A model generated the notes under the pieces. The model did no database searches. It was not told the origin of the DNA and saw only the letters and a program-made list of their open reading frames with translations. Shown here one piece after another: positions 15,475 through 24,360 of a DNA stretch of 30,283 bases. The DNA comes from an uncultured bacterium (GTDB lineage: Bacteria > Bacillota > Clostridia > Oscillospirales > Acutalibacteraceae). The stretch spans positions 1 to 30,283 of the forward strand of contig CAJMOH010000034.1 in NCBI GenBank assembly GCA_905215055.1. The letters are read 5' to 3'. The stretch's first letter is position 1, and every line of letters starts with the position of its first letter. The position numbers were made by a program, and so were the translations under genes.

Positions 15475-16551
15475 ATGGAGAAAAAAGTATTTCGCGTGGG
15501 AAGCGTGGGAATCGGCGGGATTTCCCGGGGCGTTCATCTCCCCGGCATTGAGAAGAGTCCCGACCTGCAGCTGGTGGCCGTGTGCGACCTGAAGCCGGAA
15601 CGGATGGCCTATGCCCGGGAAAAGTACGGCATCGCCGAAGACCACTGTTTTGCCGATTACCACGACCTGATCGCCTGTCCGGATGTGGACGTGATCGACA
15701 TCTCCACGTCCAACAACGCCCACTTTGAGGTGGCCAAGGCGGCCATCGAGGCGGGAAAGCCCTACTGCTTGGAGAAGCCGGTGACTCTCACCGCGGAAGA
15801 GGCGGACATCCTGGCGAAGATGACCGCGGAAAAGGGCCTGAAGAACATGGTCTGCTTCTCCTACCGGTTCAAGGCGGCTGCCCGCTACGCCAAGGAATTG
15901 GTGGAAAAGGGTCTGTTGGGAGACATCTACCACGTCTACATGCAGTATTTGCAGGGCGGCGGCGGCCCCTCCTATGATCTGCCCCGTTCCTGGAGATATC
16001 AGAAGGAACTGACCGGCACCGGCGCCCTGGGCGATCTGGGCTGCCACGCTCTGGACCTGGTGAGCTTTGTCACAGGCAAGGACTACAAGAAGGCCGTGGG
16101 CCATGTGGACACCTATGTGGAGCAGCGTCGGTTGGAAGAAGGGGAAGGCTACGGACCTGTGGACGTGGACGACTTCTGCCACTACCTGATGGAGATGGAC
16201 GGAAAGACCTCCGCCAATTTCTCCGTGACCCGTTTTGCCTATGGCCGTGGGAACTACCAGCGCATGGAGATCTACGGCAGCAAGGGCGGACTGGTCTACA
16301 GCCTGGACGTCACTCCCGGCGTGGATGAGCTGGAAGTGTGCTTCGGCTACCCCTATGACCGTTCGGGAATCTACACCAAGCTGCCCATCCCGGACCGCTT
16401 TAAGACCGACCAGATGCAGTCCTTCGCCGACATTCTCAACGACTGCGGCGACGGCATGGCCGCCACCATTCAGGAGGGCTGCCGGATCCAGCACGCGCTG
16501 GATGTGATCATCCGCTCGGCGGAAGAGGAAAAGTGGCTTCCCTGCGAGTGA
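15475..16551 (+). CDS. Gfo/Idh/MocA-family NAD(P)-dependent oxidoreductase (copy 1)
   Basis: A 358-aa cytoplasmic dehydrogenase: Rossmann motif GSVGIGGISRG (9-19), the conserved EKP (100-102) containing the catalytic Lys, and ALGDLGCHALDL with the likely catalytic His191 and Asp187. Family members oxidise or reduce a sugar hydroxyl/keto group at C2 or C3. I chose the ATG at 15475 rather than 15466 because GGGAGG is 11 bases away rather than 2. The paralogue at 29073 also starts at the equivalent MEK. It shares long identical stretches with that paralogue (for instance KNMVCFSYRFKAAARYA) and has the same length. It is followed by the ThuA-like gene. Confidence 0.92.
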   Translation: MEKKVFRVGSVGIGGISRGVHLPGIEKSPDLQLVAVCDLKPERMAYAREKYGIAEDHCFADYHDLIACPDVDVIDISTSNNAHFEVAKAAIEAGKPYCLEKPVTLTAEEADILAKMTAEKGLKNMVCFSYRFKAAARYAKELVEKGLLGDIYHVYMQYLQGGGGPSYDLPRSWRYQKELTGTGALGDLGCHALDLVSFVTGKDYKKAVGHVDTYVEQRRLEEGEGYGPVDVDDFCHYLMEMDGKTSANFSVTRFAYGRGNYQRMEIYGSKGGLVYSLDVTPGVDELEVCFGYPYDRSGIYTKLPIPDRFKTDQMQSFADILNDCGDGMAATIQEGCRIQHALDVIIRSAEEEKWLPCE

Positions 16552-16589
16552 GAAGCCCAGACATTTTTTGAGAGGAGTTTGAAAGACTT

Positions 16590-17363
16590 ATGGCCATTCG
16601 AGTGACAGTGTGGAACGAGTACCTCCATGAGGTGCAGTTTCCGGAAGTGGCGGAAGTGTATCCCAAGGGCATCCATGGGTGCATCGCGGAGTTTCTCAAC
16701 CAGGCGGGCTTTGAGGCCCGGACCGCTACCCTGCGGGAGCCGGAGCACGGCCTGACACAGGAAGTCCTGGACAACACGGACGTGATGATCTGGTGGGGCC
16801 ATATGGCGCACCATGAGGTGGCGGACGAGATCGTGGAAAAGGTTTACCGCCGGGTGTTGGACGGCATGGGACTGATCGTGCTCCACTCCGGCCACGCCTC
16901 CAAGATCTTCCAGAAGCTGTGCGGCACGGATACCTGGAAGCTGAAGTGGCGGGAAGACGGCGAGAAAGAGATCCTGTGGGTGGTGGATCCCAGTCATCCC
17001 ATTGTGGAGGGTCTGGACGAAAAGATCATCATCCCCCACGAGGAGATGTACGGCGAGCGGTTCGACATTCCCCAGCCTGACGAGCAGGTGTTTATCAGCT
17101 GGTTCGAGGGCGGCGAGGTGTTCCGCAGCGGCTGCTGCTGGCACCGGGGCAAGGGCAAGGTGTTCTATTTCCGGCCCGGCCACGAAGTGTTCCCCATCTA
17201 TCACCAGCCGGAGATCCAGAAGGTCATCGTCAACGCGGTGAAATGGGCGGCGCCCCTCAACTTCCCGGACACCACCTTCGGCAATCCCCCTCCCATCGTG
17301 CCTGTTCAGGGCGAGATGAAACACAGCGTGCAGGGGCTCCACGAGAAGAAGGACCTTTCGTAA
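16590..17363 (+). CDS. ThuA-family protein (trehalose-utilisation-like, class I glutamine amidotransferase fold)
   Basis: A 257-aa protein matching ThuA: N-terminal VTVWNEYLHE, then VMIWWGHMAHHEV, GLIVLHSGHASKIF, and a C-terminal GKGKVFYFRPGHEVFPIYHQPEI. In Rhizobium, thuA and thuB (a Gfo/Idh/MocA enzyme) are needed for disaccharide use through 3-keto intermediates. The same pairing of Gfo/Idh/MocA and ThuA is present here. The exact reaction of this protein cannot be read from sequence. The ATG at 16590 is preceded by AGAGGAG. It ends facing a convergent gene across a terminator. Confidence 0.85.
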   Translation: MAIRVTVWNEYLHEVQFPEVAEVYPKGIHGCIAEFLNQAGFEARTATLREPEHGLTQEVLDNTDVMIWWGHMAHHEVADEIVEKVYRRVLDGMGLIVLHSGHASKIFQKLCGTDTWKLKWREDGEKEILWVVDPSHPIVEGLDEKIIIPHEEMYGERFDIPQPDEQVFISWFEGGEVFRSGCCWHRGKGKVFYFRPGHEVFPIYHQPEIQKVIVNAVKWAAPLNFPDTTFGNPPPIVPVQGEMKHSVQGLHEKKDLS

Positions 17364-17446
17364 AGAACAGAGGGTAAAGCGCCTCCCTCAGTGCCCCTGC
17401 CCGGGAGCGAGAGGCCGTGGCGGACCTGCGGTGAGGCAAGGGCAAT

Positions 17447-17490
17447 CAAAACGCGCCTTCCAGCAGCTTGCCGTTGGAAGGCGCGTTCTT
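17447..17490. terminator. Bidirectional terminator between convergent genes
   Basis: A perfect 12-bp stem ACGCGCCTTCCA (17451-17462) with TGGAAGGCGCGT (17475-17486) has A residues on the left and a T-rich right side. It separates the ThuA-like gene (plus) from the minus-strand gene at 17516. The 17364-17446 stretch is GC-rich and apparently non-coding. Confidence 0.88.
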
Positions 17491-17515
17491 TGCCCAGAAA
17501 AGGAGATTTTGTTCC

Positions 17516-19000
17516 TTAAGAAGGCTGGACAGGAGACGATTGTGCCTGTAAAATATCCATAGCCTTTTCATAGCGGCTCTGTTTCCAGTCCTGCAAGATG
17601 CGGTAGTCGCCGCTTTGCAGCTCCCACACCACGCTTTGGTAGACCTGGGCCACTTCCTCGGGGGTGCAATCCTCCACGATGTTGACCACCTGGGTCTGGA
17701 GATACGTGTTTCTCCGATCGGCCACGGTGGCAAGGCGGGTGTTGGAATAGTGGGAGAAGAGGATCTCATAATGGGTGACAGGTACGGTGTAGGCACTCTC
17801 CAACCCCAAAGGGCTGTAGGAAACGTCTCCCTCCAGCAGGTCCCCCATTCCGGCGGCACGCAAGGCTTGGGCCTGTTCCTGGGTGGCTTCCATGTTCTCC
17901 AGGTAAAATCCCGCCAAAAGGCGGGCCAGTGTCTGGCCCTGAACGCTGTTTTTCACAAACAGCGTTGAAGCATACTGTTCGTCAAAGTTGTTGGCGAAGG
18001 CCGGGTTCCGGCCGGAATCCGAGTGGATGGGAGTGACCTCCACGTACTGCTCCAAAATGGGGTGATCTTCCGGCAGCCGGGAAAGGAGACTGCCCAGCTG
18101 AGGGGAGGACACCAGGAAAAGCTCTCCTCGGCCCAGCTGGCCAAGCAAGGTCTCTTCGCTGAGGGTGAAAACATCCGGGGAGAGGAGCCGTTCCCGGTAA
18201 AGGGTGTTCATGTATTGAAGGGCCTCCAGGGTGCCGGCGTGGAAAAAGGTGTCCTGCCAGCCGGTGGCGGTCTCCGCCGAAACGCCAAACATCTGCTGCA
18301 AGCAGGAGAACTCCAAATAGCAGGGGATCACCTGATTGGTTGCCTTGCGAATGGTTTTCAGCTGCTCCAAGACGCTGTCTTTGGAGGCAAAATCCTGGCT
18401 GTCCCAGTGAAAATGCTCCAGCAAGTCCTTCCGGGCGATCATCACGGTATTGGAGGTGGCGGAATCGTCCACGGAGAGGATGGTGGGGGTGTGGGGATAG
18501 GCGTACACATGGCCTTGAAAATTACCGCACCACTGGATGAAATCCTCGGGCAGCACGAAGCCGGGGATCTCCTGGTCCAACAGCTCCTGCAGGGACCACA
18601 CGGATCGGGAGGTTTCCAGGCGCTTGAAGTTGGGGTCTGTGTACCAGCAGGTGACCACGTCCGCCGACATGCCTGCCGCTGTCATGTTCAGATATTTTTC
18701 CATGGCGCAGTAGGTGATCTCCACCGGGATGCCCGCCCGCTGAGCGCACTCCTCTTGAGAGGGAAACATGGCCCGGTAAGAGGGATCTTCCTCCCCGTAG
18801 GGGGTGATGAAGGTCCAGTGAAGAGCCGGTGATTCTTCCTGAGAGGCGAGTGCCTGAAAGGGGGGATCTCCCTGATGCAGAAAAGAGGACAGAGCGGCGG
18901 AAAAGAGGAACAGTGCCGCCGTCATCCCCAGAAGCAAAAGTCCGTAACGGCGGAGGCGTCGGGAAGAAAGGATCTTTCGAAGAGATGAGAGGCTTTCCAT
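17516..19000 (-). CDS. Membrane-anchored solute-binding-like protein divergent from the sensor kinase
   Basis: A 494-aa protein with a basic N-terminus and one transmembrane helix (about 20-40, LLLLGMTAALFLFSAALSSF) without a lipobox cysteine, so it is probably held outside the cell by an uncleaved anchor. The remainder resembles a CUT1 sugar-binding protein: ITYCAMEKYLNM...SADVVTCWY, ARKDLLEHF, and a C-terminal tail ending SRYEKAMDILQAQ like LipO-type proteins. The ATG at 19000 has CGGAGGA about 7 bases upstream. It is transcribed away from the YesM-type kinase, which begins within 200 bases. A role as sugar sensor for that kinase is inferred; an ordinary binding protein is the alternative. 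Confidence 0.8.
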   Translation of the reverse strand: MESLSSLRKILSSRRLRRYGLLLLGMTAALFLFSAALSSFLHQGDPPFQALASQEESPALHWTFITPYGEEDPSYRAMFPSQEECAQRAGIPVEITYCAMEKYLNMTAAGMSADVVTCWYTDPNFKRLETSRSVWSLQELLDQEIPGFVLPEDFIQWCGNFQGHVYAYPHTPTILSVDDSATSNTVMIARKDLLEHFHWDSQDFASKDSVLEQLKTIRKATNQVIPCYLEFSCLQQMFGVSAETATGWQDTFFHAGTLEALQYMNTLYRERLLSPDVFTLSEETLLGQLGRGELFLVSSPQLGSLLSRLPEDHPILEQYVEVTPIHSDSGRNPAFANNFDEQYASTLFVKNSVQGQTLARLLAGFYLENMEATQEQAQALRAAGMGDLLEGDVSYSPLGLESAYTVPVTHYEILFSHYSNTRLATVADRRNTYLQTQVVNIVEDCTPEEVAQVYQSVVWELQSGDYRILQDWKQSRYEKAMDILQAQSSPVQPS

Positions 19001-19082
19001 GGGTATTCCTCCGTTTTTTAAGATGATTTAAATAATCGATGTGAAAATTGCGAAAAGCGTAGAAAAAGGGAATTCTTTCTGA

Positions 19083-19088
19083 TACAAT
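19083..19088 (+). promoter_or_regulatory. Possible -10 of the kinase/regulator promoter
   Basis: TACAAT lies in the AT-rich divergent spacer (19001-19095) with no good -35 at standard spacing. If used, transcription would begin near 19095, which argues against translation from the ATG at 19096 and supports the GTG start at 19180. Confidence 0.35.
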
Positions 19089-19179
19089 AAATATAATGGA
19101 TAATGGGGAAAAAGTCCAGCGTTTTTTAGAAGTTGTGTACAAAGGGAGGAAGGCGGATCCTGGAAAGGGGGAAACGCAG

Positions 19180-20928
19180 GTGAGACGGTGGCTGAGCCGG
19201 TTGAAAATTTCGCACAAGGTCATCCTGGGTTTTTTGGGATTGATCGCGTTTCCGTTTACCCTGTTGCTGGTGTGCAACTTTGCCTCTTACGCCGTCCAGT
19301 ACGATCAGCAGCTCACCCAGAACGGCCAATATCTGCTGGGCATGATGACCCGGGACGTGGAGGAGAAGCTGGACCATGTGGAAATGTTGGTGGAGGTCCT
19401 GTGCTCCAACCAGCGGCTGACCTCCTTTTTGTCCCACGATTACGCCGGGGCGCTCTCCTACGAAGAGTACACCCAGACCGTGCTGCCCCTGCTGCAAGGA
19501 GCGGGAAACACGGTGTCCCCGCCCATTGAGAGGATCTATCTTCTCACCGGCAACGAATCCATCCCGGAGGGGTACAGTACCGTGTATCACTACGACTCCG
19601 TTCCCGAGCAGGTTCCCTGGTCTTTGGTGGAAAGCAAAAGCGAAGGGATCTGGTACGAGTCGGATGAGGAGGGAGAAGAGGTGCTTTACTACCTGTGTCC
19701 CATCACCTCGTCCGCATACAAGAACGAGGGGGTTGTGCTGGCGAAGATGCGTGCGCAAGCGCTGTTTTTTGAGATCAGCAGGCCCCAGGAAGGGGGAACA
19801 GCCCTGTTCCTGCTGGATGAGAACAACATTCCCCGGTTTGGAAACGTTCAGGTGGACCAGGATTTCCAGTTCCCTGAAGACACGGTTTACCAAGGCCCGG
19901 TGCGGTATTTCTCCACCGACATCGACCGGCTGCCCCTGCGGGTGGGCGTGGCTCTCCCCGCGGCGGAACACGGCTTTTTACAGCAGAATTCTCTGCTCAC
20001 CCTGGTCTTTATGGGGGTGCTGTCGTTCCTGTTCCTGTACCTGTTCTTCTCCATGCTCCGGTCCATCATTGCCAGACTGCGCCGGTATGGAGAGGATATG
20101 GAGCGTATCGCCGTCTCCGATTTTGGCGGGGAACTGGTGGTGGAGCGGCAGGACGAGATCGGCACCATTGGAGACCAGTTCAACCAGGTGCTGGGCAGGA
20201 TGCGCACCTTGATACGAGAAAACATCCAGAAGGAGACGGCCTACAAGGACGCCCAGCTGAAAGCCCTGCTGCTGCAGATCAATCCTCACTTTATCTACAA
20301 CACCCTGGACATGTTTGCCGGAAAGCTGACCTTGGACGGGGAGGTGGAGACAGCGGACTACATCTGCGACTTTGCCCAGCTGATCCGCTACAATACCATG
20401 GCGGCCACCACGTCCCTGCCGTTGGACAGGGAGCTGGAGCATGTGAGGAACTACGTGAACCTGCAAAAATGCCGGTATGGGGACGGCGTGGTGCTGCGGA
20501 TTCACGCTTCGGAAGAACTGCGCCAGATCACCATTCCCCGGTTCCTTCTCCAGCCTATTGTGGAAAACGCCTTTGATCACGGCTTCGAGGGAAAGGCGCC
20601 GGAGGAGGAGCGGCTGATCGTCATCAGCGCCCGAAAGGTAGGGAACCGGCTGATCCTGCGGGTGCGGGACAACGGCAAGGGGATGAGCCCTCAGCAGGTG
20701 GAAGAGATGAACCGGAAATTCTCTCAGCCCTACGACGCCACAGCTTTGCGCCATGAAAAGGAACGGGGCATCGGGCTGGAAAATATCAACGACCGGCTGC
20801 AGATCTTCTCCCACTCCAACGACCGTCTGGTGCTGCGCAGCCGGGAAGGCCGCTACACCAGCATGTTTATCCTGCAGACCCTGGAGGGCGCTGCGGGATC
20901 CGGCGAGGAAAATGAGACAAAGGATTGA
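19180..20928 (+). CDS. YesM-type sensor histidine kinase
   Basis: From GTG at 19180 the protein is 582 aa, a usual YesM length, with GGAAAGGGGG a few bases upstream. An ATG at 19096 would add 28 residues but lies at the predicted transcription start. Domains: transmembrane helix 1 (about 13-33), extracellular sensor (34-268), transmembrane helix 2 (271-293), HAMP linker (about 294-345), histidine-kinase domain with phospho-acceptor His370 in LLLQINPHFIYNTLD, and an ATPase domain with Asn463 (N box), DNGKG (497-501) and GIGLENI (530-536). All key residues are present. It phosphorylates the response regulator encoded 24 bases downstream. The divergent binding-like protein may be its ligand sensor. 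Confidence 0.92.
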   Translation: MRRWLSRLKISHKVILGFLGLIAFPFTLLLVCNFASYAVQYDQQLTQNGQYLLGMMTRDVEEKLDHVEMLVEVLCSNQRLTSFLSHDYAGALSYEEYTQTVLPLLQGAGNTVSPPIERIYLLTGNESIPEGYSTVYHYDSVPEQVPWSLVESKSEGIWYESDEEGEEVLYYLCPITSSAYKNEGVVLAKMRAQALFFEISRPQEGGTALFLLDENNIPRFGNVQVDQDFQFPEDTVYQGPVRYFSTDIDRLPLRVGVALPAAEHGFLQQNSLLTLVFMGVLSFLFLYLFFSMLRSIIARLRRYGEDMERIAVSDFGGELVVERQDEIGTIGDQFNQVLGRMRTLIRENIQKETAYKDAQLKALLLQINPHFIYNTLDMFAGKLTLDGEVETADYICDFAQLIRYNTMAATTSLPLDRELEHVRNYVNLQKCRYGDGVVLRIHASEELRQITIPRFLLQPIVENAFDHGFEGKAPEEERLIVISARKVGNRLILRVRDNGKGMSPQQVEEMNRKFSQPYDATALRHEKERGIGLENINDRLQIFSHSNDRLVLRSREGRYTSMFILQTLEGAAGSGEENETKD

Positions 20929-20952
20929 CTGCAGGGAAAGGGGTAGAAACGG

Positions 20953-22425
20953 ATGCTTTCGATTATGATCGTGGACGACGATCCGCTTCTGTGTACGGCC
21001 ATGCGCCGGAAAATTGAGATGGTGGACCAGGAGACCCAGCTGGGGGTGAAGGAAGTGTGGATCGCCCACTCGGCCCAGGAGGCCTGGGAGATCCTCAACA
21101 GCCAGTCCATCAACGTGCTCATCAGCGATATCCAGATGCCCTATCAGTCGGGGCTGGAGCTGGTGGACAGGGTGAACCGGGAACGGCCGGACATTCAGCT
21201 GGTGATCCTCAGCGGCTATGACGACTACGAATATATGCGGGGAGCTCTGCGCAGCGGCGTGGTGGACTACCTGCTCAAGCCGGTGAAACTGGTGCAGATC
21301 CAGGAGGTGCTGCTCAAATGCGCGGAGAATCTCCGCCGCAGGGAGGAGGAGCAGGACCGGGGCCGGGAAAACGATCAGGAGACGCTGGGAGCCTGGCTGA
21401 GAGACAGGAAAGGTCCCCCGCCCATGGAATTTCCCTACCCGGTGTTTTGGGTGGCTTGGCAGTTTGGGACCGAGGGGGACCAGGTGGGCCAGGCGATTCT
21501 GGAGTTTTGCGGCGGCAAGACAGGGGACGGCGTGGCGCTGTTCCCAGTGCGCGGGGACCATCGGGGCGTTGTGCTGCTGGTCAACTCGGAGGGCCGTCAG
21601 ACCGGGCCGGTGGAGGAGCGCCTGAGCGCGTGCCGGGCCTATTGCGGAGTCAAAGACGTGGACGTCCGTTTCGCGGTAAGCCGGCCCTTTGACTCCCTGG
21701 AAGACTATGGCACGTATTACAAGGAAGCCCGGTACACCATGGCCTATCGGTTGCTGGAGCCTGTGGTCCTCCGCTTCGCCTCTCATCAGGAGATGGGACA
21801 GAGCAAGCTTCCCCGGTACCAGTCTCGGATTCACGCGGCGTTTCAAAGCCGGAATTTCGCGCAGATCTACCAGTGGCTCGAAAAGGTTTTCTGCCCCCAG
21901 TTTTTCCAAGAGCAGCCCTTCCCTCAGGAAATCCGCAGCTTTTACACCTATTGGGGATCCCAGGTGCAGGAGATGGCCTCGGCCCTTCACATGGAGCTGG
22001 AGCCGCTTCCCCATTTCAGTGGATTTCCCACCTTCGACGCCATGCGGGCCTATCTGCGGAAGGTGTTGGAGCAGATGGAGGAGGCCTTCCAAACCTCCAC
22101 CAACAAATACTCCTATATCATCTCCACCGCCACCAAGTATGTGGAGAACAACTACAACAGGGAGATCAGCATGAACGAAGTGGCGGAAATGGTGTCCATG
22201 AGCTACAGCTATTTCAGCCGGGTGTTCAAGGAGCAGATGAACCAAAGTTTTTCCGAGTATGTGGTGTCTGTGCGGATGCGGGAGGCCCAGCGGCTGATGG
22301 AGGAGGATCCGGCCATCAAGATGAAGGATGTGGCCGCGCTGGTGGGTTACGAGAGTGTGTACGCTTTTTCCCGGGCGTACAAGCAGTATTTCCACGTTTC
22401 CCCCAAACAGGGGCGGGAGCGCTGA
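20953..22425 (+). CDS. YesN-type response regulator with AraC-family DNA-binding domain
   Basis: A 490-aa cytoplasmic regulator. The receiver domain (1-120) has the acidic pocket DDD (8-10), phospho-acceptor Asp59 in LISDIQMP, and Lys109 in LLKP. The middle (about 140-380) is an unassigned linker region typical of YesN proteins. The C-terminus (about 385-490) is an AraC helix-turn-helix pair: ISMNEVAEMVSMSYSYFSRVFKE and IKMKDVAALVGYESVYAFSRAYKQ. It forms a pair with the upstream kinase and most likely activates the transporter and catabolic genes around it. The start ATG follows AAAGGGG. Confidence 0.93.
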   Translation: MLSIMIVDDDPLLCTAMRRKIEMVDQETQLGVKEVWIAHSAQEAWEILNSQSINVLISDIQMPYQSGLELVDRVNRERPDIQLVILSGYDDYEYMRGALRSGVVDYLLKPVKLVQIQEVLLKCAENLRRREEEQDRGRENDQETLGAWLRDRKGPPPMEFPYPVFWVAWQFGTEGDQVGQAILEFCGGKTGDGVALFPVRGDHRGVVLLVNSEGRQTGPVEERLSACRAYCGVKDVDVRFAVSRPFDSLEDYGTYYKEARYTMAYRLLEPVVLRFASHQEMGQSKLPRYQSRIHAAFQSRNFAQIYQWLEKVFCPQFFQEQPFPQEIRSFYTYWGSQVQEMASALHMELEPLPHFSGFPTFDAMRAYLRKVLEQMEEAFQTSTNKYSYIISTATKYVENNYNREISMNEVAEMVSMSYSYFSRVFKEQMNQSFSEYVVSVRMREAQRLMEEDPAIKMKDVAALVGYESVYAFSRAYKQYFHVSPKQGRER

Positions 22426-22500
22426 CGGGAAGAAAAAAGACTTATTTGGGAAACTCAATGGCGAGAGCCATTTGATTTGAAAGGAGTTGTATAGAAGATT

Positions 22501-23460
22501 ATGGAGTACAAACGATTGGGAAAGAGCGACGTGGAAGTGTCCGAGCTGATCCTGGGCTGTTGGGCCATGGGAGGGGACTACTTTGGGGAGACGGAGGACA
22601 AAAGCTCTCTGGAAGCTCTGGAGGTGTCCTATGAAAACGGCGTGAACACCTTTGACACGGCGGAGATCTACGGCAACGGCCGGTCGGAACGAGTGGTGGG
22701 CGAAGCTGCCCGACGGATCGGCCGGGACAAGGTGCGGATCATCTCCAAGGTGTTCAAGCCCTCCATGGCTCACGACAAGATGATCAAGGCCTGCGAGGAC
22801 AGTTTGGAAAGACTGGGCACGGACTATCTGGACGTGTATTTCCTCCACTATCCGGTGCCGGAGGAGCAGGTGTCTATCCAGGAGCGGATGGAGACCATGA
22901 CCCAGCTGAAGCGAGAGGGAAAGATCCGGGCCATCGGGCTGTCCAACTTCTCCCTGGAGGAGATGAAGGAGGCCATGAAGTATGGCCAGGTGGATGTGAT
23001 CCAGCCCTGCTACAGCCTGCTGTGGAGGTATGACGAGGAGCTTTTGGGGTTCAGCAGAGAAAACAACATCTCGGTGATCCCCTACAGCACCCTGGCCCAG
23101 GGACTGCTCACCGGAAAGTACAAGAAGGGCGCGGTGTTCACCGACGGCCGTTCCCGGGCGGCGCTGTTCCAACCGGAGAACTACGACCGGTGCCTGGAGG
23201 TGACCGAGGTGCTGGCCCAGGTCAGCGAAAAGTATGGCAAGACTCCCGCCCAGGGAGCCATCGCCTGGCTGCTGCAGACGCCGGGGATCACGGCGCCCAT
23301 CGTGGGGGCGAAAAACGGAAAGCAGGCCCGGGAAAATCTGGAGGCTTCCGGCTGGAAGTTCCTGCCGGAGGACTATGAGGCCATTGACCAGGCCAGCCGG
23401 AAATTTACCCAGAGCCTGCCCAATTACACGCTGTTCTTCAATACGGAGACCGCGGACTGA
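22501..23460 (+). CDS. Aldo/keto reductase
   Basis: A 319-aa NAD(P)H-dependent oxidoreductase of the AKR superfamily with the full catalytic tetrad: Asp52 and Tyr57 in FDTAEIYGNG, Lys83 in IISKVF, and His116 in YFLHYP. The cofactor region PGITAPIVGAKN is typical. It begins the long catabolic gene row; an AAAGGAG lies about 15 bases upstream of the ATG. In a pathway ending with an aldolase, it could reduce the aldehyde product or a keto-sugar; that is inference. A small hairpin AATGGC/GCCATT (22457-22472) without a T-tract sits in the 5' spacer. Confidence 0.92.
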   Translation: MEYKRLGKSDVEVSELILGCWAMGGDYFGETEDKSSLEALEVSYENGVNTFDTAEIYGNGRSERVVGEAARRIGRDKVRIISKVFKPSMAHDKMIKACEDSLERLGTDYLDVYFLHYPVPEEQVSIQERMETMTQLKREGKIRAIGLSNFSLEEMKEAMKYGQVDVIQPCYSLLWRYDEELLGFSRENNISVIPYSTLAQGLLTGKYKKGAVFTDGRSRAALFQPENYDRCLEVTEVLAQVSEKYGKTPAQGAIAWLLQTPGITAPIVGAKNGKQARENLEASGWKFLPEDYEAIDQASRKFTQSLPNYTLFFNTETAD

Positions 23461-23478
23461 GAAAGGGGAGAAAACATT

Positions 23479-24333
23479 ATGCCACTGGTAAAAGTAAACG
23501 AGCTTCTCCGCCATGCCACGGAACATCATTACGGAGTGGCGGCGGTGAACGTGTTCAACTACGAGACCATCAAGTGGGTGGCGGAGGCCGCTTCCCGAGA
23601 GAGAATTCCGGTGATCATCCAGTTCTACCCGGGGTTTGACAAGTACATCGCCCTCAAGCATGTGGCCGCCATCGCCAAGGATTTCGCGGAGCGGTCCGAG
23701 GTCCCTATCGGGGTGCATTTGGATCATTCGGCGGGGTACGGCATCGCTGTGGGCGGCGTGCGGGACGGGTTCCCTTCGGTGATGGTGGACGGCTCGGCGC
23801 TGCCCTATGAGGAGAATGTGGAGCTGACCGCAGCGGTGGTCAAGGCCGCGGAGGTGTTCAACGTGGACGTGGAAGCGGAGCTGGGCCATGTGGGGTCCGG
23901 CGCCAACGTGGATGACATCGTCAACGCGGACCACTACACCAACGTGGAACAGGCTGTGGATTTCGTGGAGCGCACCGGGTGCGGATCCCTGGCGGTGGCG
24001 GTGGGCAACGCCCACGGCGCCTACATCCAGACGCCCAATCTGGACTTCCCCCGGATTCAGGCGCTGCGGAAAGCGCTGCCCATCCCGCTGGTGCTTCACG
24101 GATGCTCTGACATTCCCCACGAGCAGCTGCAGGAAAGCGTGCGGCTGGGGATGAGCAAGTTCAACATCGCCACAGAGTATTTCCGTGCCTGCTACCAGAG
24201 CTTGGAGAAGCAGATCGGGGAGGGACAGTCCAAGGGGAACCTGTTCGGATTGATGGCGGAGGCTTCCGAGGACGCCATCGAATTTGTGCGGGGAAAGATG
24301 CGGCTGCTCAATCCCAACAAGTTTTCATTTTAA
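23479..24333 (+). CDS. Class II ketose-bisphosphate aldolase (GatY/KbaY/FbaA family)
   Basis: A 284-aa metal-dependent aldolase. Asp82-His83 in HLDHS, Glu134 in AELGHVG, His179 in GNAHGAY and His207 in LHGCSDIP occupy the catalytic and zinc-ligand positions. Asn229 in KFNIATE is the phosphate-side Asn. The loop HGCSDIP differs from the HGGTG/HGGSG of fructose-bisphosphate aldolases and is nearer the HGASD type of tagatose-bisphosphate aldolases. The reaction would split a phosphorylated ketose into DHAP and an aldehyde. It lies 18 bases after the aldo/keto reductase and 27 before the kinase. The exact sugar is not predictable. Confidence 0.9.
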   Translation: MPLVKVNELLRHATEHHYGVAAVNVFNYETIKWVAEAASRERIPVIIQFYPGFDKYIALKHVAAIAKDFAERSEVPIGVHLDHSAGYGIAVGGVRDGFPSVMVDGSALPYEENVELTAAVVKAAEVFNVDVEAELGHVGSGANVDDIVNADHYTNVEQAVDFVERTGCGSLAVAVGNAHGAYIQTPNLDFPRIQALRKALPIPLVLHGCSDIPHEQLQESVRLGMSKFNIATEYFRACYQSLEKQIGEGQSKGNLFGLMAEASEDAIEFVRGKMRLLNPNKFSF

Positions 24334-24360
24334 AGGCCGGGGAGGCTTTTAGGAGGAATT

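Noticed and set aside
15475..17363. A DgpABC-type C-glycoside deglycosylation cluster
   Set aside because: A Gfo/Idh/MocA enzyme is present, but the TIM-barrel (AP-endonuclease-like) and small partner subunits needed for that system are not in the window.
19978..24120. A 1380-codon open frame on the minus strand
   Set aside because: It runs antisense across the kinase, regulator, reductase and aldolase genes, all of which have clear motifs. Its His/Leu/Gly-rich composition is typical of the antisense of GC-rich coding DNA.
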